Made by a program: the position numbers and the translations under genes. The notes beneath the pieces were generated by a model. The model had not been told where the DNA came from. It did not search any database and saw only the letters and a list, made by a program, of their open reading frames with translations. This document shows positions 58,019 through 64,000 of a stretch of 64,000 bases of DNA, piece after piece. The stretch is from Thiocapsa sp. (GTDB taxonomy: Bacteria > Pseudomonadota > Gammaproteobacteria > Chromatiales > Chromatiaceae), in contig NZ_CP073760.1 of assembly GCF_018399035.1 (NCBI RefSeq), positions 3,166,001 through 3,230,000 on the forward strand. The letters run 5' to 3'. Within the stretch, counting starts at the first letter, position 1. Each line of letters begins with the position of its first letter.

Positions 58019-58873
58019 ATGTCAGCCCTTCGAACCCTGGTCCTTCTCGGCCTGATCAGCATGGTCGCGCCATCCTTTGCGACCGACGCGCCGCCCGTGG
58101 ACGGCGCCGCGACGACCGTGCCCGCCATCGACGCGACGCCGTGGAGGATCCTCGCCTATCGCTCCGACGCCGCGGCCGATGCCGGGTCCGATCTCGTCTC
58201 CATCGAGCCCCGCGAGCTGCCGCCGCAACTTGCCTTCGGCGAGGGTCGCGTTTCGGGCAACGTGGGTTGCAACAGCTTCTCGGGCGGCTACACCCTCGAG
58301 GGCGACCGCCTGACGATCGACCCGCGCATGGCCATGACCATGATGGCCTGCGAGGAATCCTTGATGGCCTTGGAGCAGGCGATCACGGCGCATCTCGCCG
58401 CCGTGGCCGGCTATCGACAGGCCGGCCAGACGTTGGAGCTACTCGATGCCGAAGGCGCCGTTTTGATCCTGCTCGAAACGCTGGCCGAAACCCCGTTGGT
58501 CGGCGTCACCTGGCACCTGGACACCTACAACAACGGCAAGGAGGCGCTGGTCTCGACGGTGAAGGGCACCGAGATCACCCTGGCCTTGACCGCGGAAGGC
58601 ACCCTCTCCGGCTCCGACGGCTGCAACCGTTACATGAGCGGTTACACATTGGACGAGGGTCGGCTCGTGATCGGGCCCATCGCCACCACCCGCATGGCCT
58701 GCCGGGGTCCGCAGGCGGTCGCCGAGCAGGCGGCGGCCTATGCCGCGGCGCTCGGGACGGTGCGCGGCTACCGTATCGAGGGCGAGCAGCTCTGGCTGAC
58801 GACCGAGGACGGCGCGACCGCCGCGCGTTTCCGGGTTGTTCCCGAGGCGGCGCAGGCGACCGAGGGGCGTTGA
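58019..58873 (+). CDS. periplasmic protein with two META (HslJ-like) domains
   Basis: 284 residues. ATG 58019 follows AGAGGA and starts a signal peptide (MSALRTLVLLGLISMVAPSF then ATDA). Two META domains in tandem show the same core: GNVGCNSFSGGYTLEGDRLT with MAMTMMACEE, and SGSDGCNRYMSGYTLDEGRL with IATTRMACRG. The paired cysteines likely form disulfides. META/HslJ proteins are heat-shock or novobiocin-tolerance lipoprotein relatives of unclear biochemical role; this one is probably soluble in the periplasm. It is followed by palindromic repeats. Confidence 0.87.
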   Translation: MSALRTLVLLGLISMVAPSFATDAPPVDGAATTVPAIDATPWRILAYRSDAAADAGSDLVSIEPRELPPQLAFGEGRVSGNVGCNSFSGGYTLEGDRLTIDPRMAMTMMACEESLMALEQAITAHLAAVAGYRQAGQTLELLDAEGAVLILLETLAETPLVGVTWHLDTYNNGKEALVSTVKGTEITLALTAEGTLSGSDGCNRYMSGYTLDEGRLVIGPIATTRMACRGPQAVAEQAAAYAAALGTVRGYRIEGEQLWLTTEDGATAARFRVVPEAAQATEGR

Positions 58874-58912
58874 GTCCTATTGGGGCTGTAGGGTGCGTGT
58901 AGGGGCGTGTAA

Positions 58913-59084
58913 GGGGCGACTTCAGTCGCCCCGGGGCCATTGTGTCGAGCCGTGCGAGGCACAACCAACCGTCGGCTCGTTCGGAAATCGTCCCGTTCCT
59001 GCAGGGCGGCTGTGGGGGACGACGGGGCGACTAAAGTCGCCCCTACATGGCCCGACCAACATCAAGGGCGACTGAAGTCGCCCC
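58913..59084. repeat. three GGGGCGACTnnAGTCGCCCC palindromes
   Basis: Units at 58913-58932, 59024-59043 and 59066-59084, same family as 28636-28697. The second copy of the 33-nt repeat seen at 19118 lies between the first two (about 58940-58973, opposite strand). Confidence 0.8.
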
Positions 59085-59186
59085 TACATCCCCTTCATGT
59101 CGGGCGGCTCCCGCGGGAGCCGCCCGACCAAGATCAAGTCCGGTTATACTCCCGATCGTCATGGGACCGACCCACACGAGGCACGC

Positions 59187-59396
59187 ATGCACTGCTGGGC
59201 CAGAACAGCCTTCTACCTCCTCGTCACGGTGCTCGGCATCGCGAGTATGATCGGTGCCTGCGGTCAGAAGGGTCCGCTCTATCTACCCGAGCCGCCGGTC
59301 GTCGTGGTGCCGGCGCCCGCAGCCGAGATCGGCTCGGATGTCCCGAGCGCACCCGTTGCGCCTCCCGAATCGGCGGCACCGCCCGACAGACCCTAG
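59187..59396 (+). CDS. lptM: small lipoprotein LptM (YifL-like)
   Basis: 69 residues. The signal peptide (TAFYLLVTVLGIASMIGAC) ends in a lipobox IGAC, and the mature protein starts CGQKGPLYLPEPP, the family signature. A Pro/Ala-rich tail follows. LptM stabilises oxidative maturation of the LPS translocon LptD-LptE at the outer membrane. It precedes lysA by 48 nt, the usual lptM-lysA-dapF order of gammaproteobacteria. Confidence 0.87.
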   Translation: MHCWARTAFYLLVTVLGIASMIGACGQKGPLYLPEPPVVVVPAPAAEIGSDVPSAPVAPPESAAPPDRP

Positions 59397-59444
59397 CCGA
59401 ATCACCCCCAATCCTATCTATAGCCGAGAGCCTCCCGAGACCGC

Positions 59445-60695
59445 ATGGATCACTTCAACTATCGCGACGATGTCCTCTACGCCGAGGATGTCCCGCTCGC
59501 CGACATCGCCGCGCGTTTCGGTACGCCCTGTTATGTCTATTCCCGTGCGACGCTGGAACGCCATTGGCGCGCCTTCGACCGCGCCTTCCGCGACCATCCG
59601 CATCTGGTCTGCTTTGCCGTCAAGGCCAACTCCAATCTGGCGGTGCTCAATGTCTTGGCGCGCCTGGGCTCGGGTTTCGACATCGTCTCGCTCGGCGAGC
59701 TCGAGCGCGTGCTCGCCGCCGGGGGCGACCCGGCCAAGGTCATCTTCTCCGGGGTCGGCAAGCGCGAGGACGAGATCCGCTTTGCCTTGGAGGTCGGGAT
59801 TCGCTGCTTCAACGTCGAGTCCGAGTCCGAGCTGGTCCGGCTCGATCGGATCGCCGGCGAGATGGGTATGATCGCGCCAGTATCGCTGCGTGTGAATCCC
59901 GACGTCGATGCCCAGACCCATCCCTATATCGCTACCGGCCTGAAGGAGAACAAGTTCGGGATCGATATTCACGCGGCCGAGGAGGTCTATGTCCGGGCCG
60001 CAGCGCTGCCGAACCTGCGCGTGACCGGCATCGACTGTCATATCGGCTCCCAGCTCACGGATCTGGCCCCCTTCATCGACGCGCTCGGGCGCGTGCTGAC
60101 CCTGGCCGAGCGTCTCGGCGAGATCGGCATCCCGATCGCGCATCTGGACATCGGCGGCGGACTCGGCATCCGCTACACCGAAGAGCATCCCCCGGAGCCC
60201 GCCGCCTATGCCGCGGCCATGAGCTACCTGCTCGGCGATCGTCCCTACGAGATCATGCTGGAGCCCGGCCGCGCCATCGCCGGCAATGCCGGCGTCCTGC
60301 TGACCCGCGTGGAATATCTCAAGCACAACGGCCAGCGCCGCTTCGCGATCCTGGACGCGGCCATGAACGACCTGGTGCGCCCCGCGCTCTATCAGGCCGT
60401 TCAGGACATCGTGCCGGTGATGTACAACACGGACGCCGAGCCCGCCCGCTATGACCTGGTCGGCCCGGTCTGCGAGACCGGCGACTTCCTCGGCAAGGGC
60501 CGCCAGCTCGCCTTGAGCGAGGGCGACCTGCTCGCCGTGCGCGGATCGGGCGCCTACGGCTTCACCATGAGCTCCAACTACAACAGCCGCCCGCGCGTGC
60601 CCGAGGTCATGGTCGACGGCGATCAAGTGCATCTCGTGCGCGAGCGCGAGACCGTCGCGAGCCTCTTCGCCGGGGAGTCCGTTCTACCGTCATGA
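59445..60695 (+). CDS. lysA: diaminopimelate decarboxylase
   Basis: 416 residues. A fold-type III PLP enzyme with the Schiff-base lysine K60 in VCFAVKANSN, DIVSLGELERVL, HIGSQLTDLAPF, HLDIGGGLGI, LEPGRAIAGNAG and VGPVCETGDFLGKGR (active-site Cys and Glu). It makes lysine from meso-diaminopimelate, the last step of the pathway. It overlaps the following methyltransferase gene by 4 nt and shares the operon with dapF. Confidence 0.95.
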   Translation: MDHFNYRDDVLYAEDVPLADIAARFGTPCYVYSRATLERHWRAFDRAFRDHPHLVCFAVKANSNLAVLNVLARLGSGFDIVSLGELERVLAAGGDPAKVIFSGVGKREDEIRFALEVGIRCFNVESESELVRLDRIAGEMGMIAPVSLRVNPDVDAQTHPYIATGLKENKFGIDIHAAEEVYVRAAALPNLRVTGIDCHIGSQLTDLAPFIDALGRVLTLAERLGEIGIPIAHLDIGGGLGIRYTEEHPPEPAAYAAAMSYLLGDRPYEIMLEPGRAIAGNAGVLLTRVEYLKHNGQRRFAILDAAMNDLVRPALYQAVQDIVPVMYNTDAEPARYDLVGPVCETGDFLGKGRQLALSEGDLLAVRGSGAYGFTMSSNYNSRPRVPEVMVDGDQVHLVRERETVASLFAGESVLPS

Positions 60696-61363
60696 AACGC
60701 CGTCCCGAACCCGAGTTGATGGACAGCGACGAGCAAGCGCTCGCCTATGCCCAAGCGGATTTCAACGAATCCAACACGCTCTTCATCGAGCTGCTGCGCC
60801 GGCTCGATCCGAGTCCGCTCGACGGCGCGCGCGCACTTGATCTGGGCTGCGGACCGGCGGACATCAGCATCCGCTTCCTGCGCGCCTGGCCCCGGGCGAC
60901 CTGCGATGCGCTCGACGGCTCGCAACCCATGCTCGATCTCGCCCAAACCGCGCTCGATGCGCTGCCCGGCGTGGCCAAGCGGTGTCGACTGATCCGCGAC
61001 CAGATCCCCTCCGCGGCCCTGGATCGCGGCGGCTACGACCTGATCATCTCCAACAGCCTGCTGCACCATCTGCACGACCCGCAGGTCTTGTGGCAGACCC
61101 TGATCGAGACCGGCAAGCCCGGCGCCTTGGTGCTGATCATGGACCTGATGCGCCCGGCCTCGGCCGGTTGGGTCGAGGCACTGGTGGCGACCTATGCCGA
61201 CGGCGAGCCGAAGGTCTTGCGCGACGACTTCCGCAACTCGCTCTTCGCCGCCTTCGAGCCGGCGGAGGTCGCCGAGCAACTGGCCGCCGCGGGGCTCGAC
61301 GGGCTCGAGGTCGGCGTGGTCAGCGACCGCCATCTGGCCGTCTCGGGGCGCCTGCCCGGGTGA
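60692..61363 (+). CDS. class I SAM-dependent methyltransferase
   Basis: 223 residues. Motif [21 protein letters not shown] at 48-67, then [40 protein letters not shown] and a C-terminal [20 protein letters not shown] block: a complete Methyltransf_11/25-type fold. It lies between lysA and dapF with 4-nt overlaps on the lysA side, in several Chromatiaceae-type genomes a conserved passenger of this operon (from memory, unverified). Substrate unknown; nothing links it to lysine synthesis except position. Confidence 0.85.
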   Translation: MKRRPEPELMDSDEQALAYAQADFNESNTLFIELLRRLDPSPLDGARALDLGCGPADISIRFLRAWPRATCDALDGSQPMLDLAQTALDALPGVAKRCRLIRDQIPSAALDRGGYDLIISNSLLHHLHDPQVLWQTLIETGKPGALVLIMDLMRPASAGWVEALVATYADGEPKVLRDDFRNSLFAAFEPAEVAEQLAAAGLDGLEVGVVSDRHLAVSGRLPG

Positions 61364-61371
61364 GCGAAGGG

Positions 61372-62202
61372 ATGCGACTCGCCTTCAGCAAGATGCAGGG
61401 CCTGGGCAACGACTTCGTCGTCCTGGATGCCACCGAGCACCCCATCGCGATCGACCCCGCGCTCGCCCGCCGGCTTGCCGACCGGCGCTTCGGGATCGGC
61501 TGCGATCAGATCCTGCTGGTGGAGCCGCCGCGCCGGCCCGACACCGAATTTTACTACCGCATCTTCAACGCCGACGGCTCCGAGGTGGAGCAATGCGGGA
61601 ACGGTGCGCGGTGTTTTGCCCGCTTCGTGCGCGACCGTGGCCTGACCGAGCATGACGAGATCCCGGTCGGGACGGCCGCCGGTCCCATCCGGCTCTATCT
61701 GGAGGACGCAGGTCAGGTCCGTGTCGACATGGGCGCACCCGAATTCGAGCCCGAGCGGATCCCCTTTCTGGCGGATCGGCAAGCGCTCACCTATGACCTG
61801 GATGTCGCGGGCGAGGCGCTGGTCATCGGCGCGGTCTCGATGGGAAACCCGCACGCCGTCATCCTGGTCGAGGACCTGGACACAGCTCCGGTCGTGCGCC
61901 TCGGCCCCTTGATCGAAGCCCACCCGCGCTTTCCCCAACGGGTCAATGTCGGCTTCCTGCAGATCCTCGCCCGCGATCATCTGCGCCTGCGCGTCTACGA
62001 GCGCGGCGCCGGCGAGACCTTGGCCTGCGGCACCGGCGCCTGCGCGGCCATGGTCCACGCCCGCCGATGCGACCTGGTGGACGCGCGGGTTCGGGTCAGC
62101 CTGCCCGGCGGCGATCTTCTGATCGCCTGGAACGCACCCGGCGAATCCGTGTGGATGACCGGGCCGGCCGTGCAGGTCTTCGAAGGCGAGATCGCGCTAT
62201 GA
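61372..62202 (+). CDS. dapF: diaminopimelate epimerase
   Basis: 276 residues from ATG 61372 ([20 protein letters not shown]). A GTG at 61360, overlapping the methyltransferase stop, is in frame and could be the true coupled start, adding four residues. Both active-site cysteines are present: C75 in [10 protein letters not shown] and the second in [11 protein letters not shown] near residue 219. It interconverts LL- and meso-diaminopimelate for peptidoglycan and lysine. Immediately downstream lies a 36-codon frame and then the DUF484 gene. Confidence 0.94.
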   Translation: MRLAFSKMQGLGNDFVVLDATEHPIAIDPALARRLADRRFGIGCDQILLVEPPRRPDTEFYYRIFNADGSEVEQCGNGARCFARFVRDRGLTEHDEIPVGTAAGPIRLYLEDAGQVRVDMGAPEFEPERIPFLADRQALTYDLDVAGEALVIGAVSMGNPHAVILVEDLDTAPVVRLGPLIEAHPRFPQRVNVGFLQILARDHLRLRVYERGAGETLACGTGACAAMVHARRCDLVDARVRVSLPGGDLLIAWNAPGESVWMTGPAVQVFEGEIAL

Positions 62203-62309
62203 GGAGCCTCGGCGGGACCGACCGCGTCCACGACACCCGACAAACCGCCGCAGGTCGGGCCGAGATCGCGAGGCCCGACGTCACCCCCGTAGGGATGTAT
62301 CGCGCATGA
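62199..62309 (+). CDS. possible 36-codon linking ORF
   Basis: Starts ATG overlapping the dapF stop (ATGA) and ends TGA overlapping the DUF484 start (ATGA). The product would be [20 protein letters not shown] and 16 more residues, with no known motif. The double overlap is exactly what a translational coupling ORF would show, but could arise by chance in a GC-rich gap of 103 nt. Confidence 0.25.
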   Translation: MRSLGGTDRVHDTRQTAAGRAEIARPDVTPVGMYRA

Positions 62310-63007
62310 CTCCCATCGAACCCGCGCCCGTCGCGACCGAAGACCCGGAGATCGAATCCAGGATCATCGACTTTCTCCTGAGCGATCCGACCTTCTTCGC
62401 CCGCAACCCGAAGCTCCTGGCGGCACTTGAGATCCCGCACGATTCGGGCGCTGCGATCTCGCTGATCGAGCAGCAGGTGCGTCTCCTGCGCAAACAGCTG
62501 GAGGCCGAGCACCACCGCCTCACCCATCTCATCTCGCGGGCGCGCGAGTACGAGGCGCTCTCGGGTCGGCTCCACCACTTGGTCCTGAAGCTCATCGCCG
62601 CGCAGGATTCGCAGCAGATCTGTGCTCTGCTCAAGGATGCCCTCCTGACCGAGTTCTCGGCCGAGGCGATGACGCTCAAGCTCTTCAAGACCGATAACGA
62701 AACCGGCACCCGAGCAGATCCGCTGACGCTGGCGTTTCGCGACTTCGTCGATCGCCACCATGCCTTGTGCGGCCCGCTCAACAGCGAGAAAGCACAGATC
62801 CTCTTCGGCGCGACGGGGGCCGAGATCCGATCCGCCGCCCTGGTGCCGATCCGCGCGGACGGACATGCCGGCGTGCTGGCGATCGGCAGCCACGACGGCG
62901 AGCGCTTTCGCCCGGACATGGGCACCGAGCTGCTCGACCGGCTCGGCGAGATCCTCGGACAGAAGCTGCGCGTCGTGCCGTTGGGGCACTGCGACGAGAC
63001 GACCTAA
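62306..63007 (+). CDS. DUF484 (YigA-like) GAF-type protein
   Basis: 233 residues. An N-terminal helical part (IIDFLLSDPTFFARNPKLLA; SLIEQQVRLLRKQLEAEHHR) and a GAF-like domain (SLVPIRADGHAGVLAIGSHD-type region; GTELLDRLGEILGQKLR) match the DUF484 family found between dapF and xerC across gammaproteobacteria. Function unknown. Its TAA stop (63005-63007) is also the first bases of a CTAAACCGCG repeat, so xerC downstream is separated from it by about 250 nt of repeat sequence. Confidence 0.88.
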   Translation: MTPIEPAPVATEDPEIESRIIDFLLSDPTFFARNPKLLAALEIPHDSGAAISLIEQQVRLLRKQLEAEHHRLTHLISRAREYEALSGRLHHLVLKLIAAQDSQQICALLKDALLTEFSAEAMTLKLFKTDNETGTRADPLTLAFRDFVDRHHALCGPLNSEKAQILFGATGAEIRSAALVPIRADGHAGVLAIGSHDGERFRPDMGTELLDRLGEILGQKLRVVPLGHCDETT

Positions 63008-63207
63008 ATCGCGTCCGTAGCCATGTGCATCGTTGTTGGATTGGATCTGCCTCGGCCGGATCCTTGAACGTCGGAGCTGACGCGATTTAAACCGCGCCCG
63101 GTGCGGTATGCGATGTTTTTGGATGGGATCGGTCCCGGCAGACTTGACGACAGCTGGAGCTGGCGCGGTTTAAGATTTTAAAAAATTTATTGTTTTAAAC
63201 CGCGTCC
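63005..63207. repeat. CTAAACCGCG-family composite repeat, three ends
   Basis: First unit 63005-63089 (ends TAAATCGCGTCC and GACGCGATTTA, a diverged unit). Second unit 63088-63172 (unit A in reverse: GCATACCGC-type core appears as GCGGTATGCG). Then an AT-rich linker (63173-63195) and a truncated B-type end (TAAACCGCGTCC from 63196). The first two overlap at TTTAAA. The first TAA is the stop codon of the DUF484 gene. Confidence 0.85.
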
Positions 63208-63256
63208 CCGCCGAAGCTCGGATCAGCACTCACTACTCACTACTCACTCCAACGAC

Positions 63257-64000
63257 ATGAGTACATCGGCCGACCTCATCGAATCCTTCCTCGGCCATCT
63301 CGCCCATGAGCGCCGGTTGTCCGAGCAGACCCTAATCGCCTACCGCCGCGATCTAGAGCGCCTGAATGCCTGGCTGAGCGAGACCGAATCGCTCGCGATC
63401 GAGAAGCTCGACGAGCAGGCCGTGCGCCAATATCTCGCCTGGCGGCACCGTCGCGGGGCCTCCGGAAAGACGCTGCAGCGCGAGCTCTCCAGCCTGCGCA
63501 GTCTCTATCGCTGGCTGCTGCGCGAGGGTCTGGCCGGATCCAATCCGGCGGTCGGGGTGAGGGCACCCAAGAGTCCGCGGCGCTTGCCGGGGACACTCGA
63601 CGCCGATCAGCTGTGCAGCCTGCTGGACCATCCGGCCGACGATGATCTGCTCACGATCCGCGATCAGGCCATGATCGAGCTGTTCTACTCCTCGGGCCTG
63701 CGGCTCGCCGAGCTGGTCTCGGTCAACCTGGGCGACATCGACATGGCCGAGGGCGAGCTCGGCGTGCTGGGCAAGGGTTCCAAGACCCGGCGCGTGCCGG
63801 TGGGCATCAAGGCCCGCGAGGCCGTGCAACGCTGGATGCGGGTGCGCGCCAACCTGGCCGCGGCCGGCGAGCCCGCGCTCTTCGTGAGCAGCCGCGGGAC
63901 GCGGATCAACCCGCGCACGGTCGAGGTGCGCATCGCCCGCTGGGCCCGCGTGCAAGGCGCCACGCGCGACCTGCATCCGCATCTGCTGCGTCACAGCTTC
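63257..64000 (+). CDS. xerC: tyrosine recombinase XerC, 3' end beyond window
   Basis: 248 residues visible from ATG 63257 (MSTSADLIESFLGHLAHERR). The N-terminal SAM-like DNA-binding domain (LSEQTLIAYRRDLERLNAWL; SSLRSLYRWLLREGL) and most of the catalytic domain are present, with the first catalytic Arg in YSSGLRLAELVSV, the Lys in VLGKGSKTRRVPVG, and the HxxR box starting HPHLLRHSF. The catalytic tyrosine lies past the window end. XerC with XerD resolves chromosome dimers at dif. Position after dapF-DUF484 is the standard gammaproteobacterial order. Confidence 0.93.
   Translation, partial: MSTSADLIESFLGHLAHERRLSEQTLIAYRRDLERLNAWLSETESLAIEKLDEQAVRQYLAWRHRRGASGKTLQRELSSLRSLYRWLLREGLAGSNPAVGVRAPKSPRRLPGTLDADQLCSLLDHPADDDLLTIRDQAMIELFYSSGLRLAELVSVNLGDIDMAEGELGVLGKGSKTRRVPVGIKAREAVQRWMRVRANLAAAGEPALFVSSRGTRINPRTVEVRIARWARVQGATRDLHPHLLRHSF

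Overview
The window looks like the chromosome of a GC-rich gammaproteobacterium, most likely a purple sulfur bacterium or close relative (Chromatiaceae-like). This is inferred from the protein set and gene orders (pilT-pilU, priA, and lptM-lysA-dapF-DUF484-xerC, the classic gammaproteobacterial lysA/dapF/xerC neighbourhood), the high GC content, and the abundance of short palindromic repeats plus toxin-antitoxin and Rpn genes. No photosynthesis or sulfur gene lies in the window, so the family call is an inference. No rRNA or tRNA gene was seen.

Layout. 1-5.6 kb: end of a LytTR response regulator, a CPBP protease, a methyltransferase facing asnB, and a glycosyltransferase (surface polysaccharide type). 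5.6-8.8 kb: a decayed accessory patch with a DUF29 gene, a DUF433/DUF5615 pair whose second gene carries an in-frame stop, a broken Mu-like phage fragment, and one orphan CRISPR repeat inside a wrecked YgjP-type metallopeptidase gene. 8.9-14.4 kb: TonB receptor, LOG-family protein, PilU and PilT. 14.5-19.1 kb: lutABC lactate oxidation genes, with lutA split from lutB by a toxin-antitoxin cassette bounded by inverted repeats. 19.2-26.9 kb: an unknown P-loop protein, a diguanylate cyclase and a giant exonuclease-RecQ-UvrD fusion helicase. 27-33.3 kb: a frameshifted IS110 transposase next to an RDD/SpoIIM/DUF4129/DUF4350 membrane operon. 33.3-42.8 kb: mostly housekeeping or envelope genes (DUF98, an Lpp-like lipoprotein converging on an L,D-transpeptidase, an EF-G paralogue, SixA, a fructosamine kinase, an HNH nuclease, PriA).

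42.8-55.9 kb is the most rearranged part. An IS4-type element (DUF4338 gene plus transposase) has itself been split by a 2.43-kb element carrying a large serine recombinase; deleting that element restores a 461-residue transposase frame. Truncated PBP1A and von Willebrand factor A genes lie on either side, and copies of a 128-nt repeat in opposite orientation bracket the region. A ParD / ParE-RelE fusion / HigA-like toxin-antitoxin chain and several Rpn nuclease genes follow. 55.9-64 kb: HlyD and TolC-like export genes, a double META-domain protein, then lptM-lysA-methyltransferase-dapF-DUF484-xerC, with xerC running off the end.

A family of ~85-nt palindrome-ended repeats (ends CTAAACCGCG / CGCGGTTTAG) occurs at five loci, twice or three times as a double unit. 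At three loci the repeat end itself supplies the TAA stop codon of the neighbouring gene. Other dispersed repeats mark most accessory junctions.
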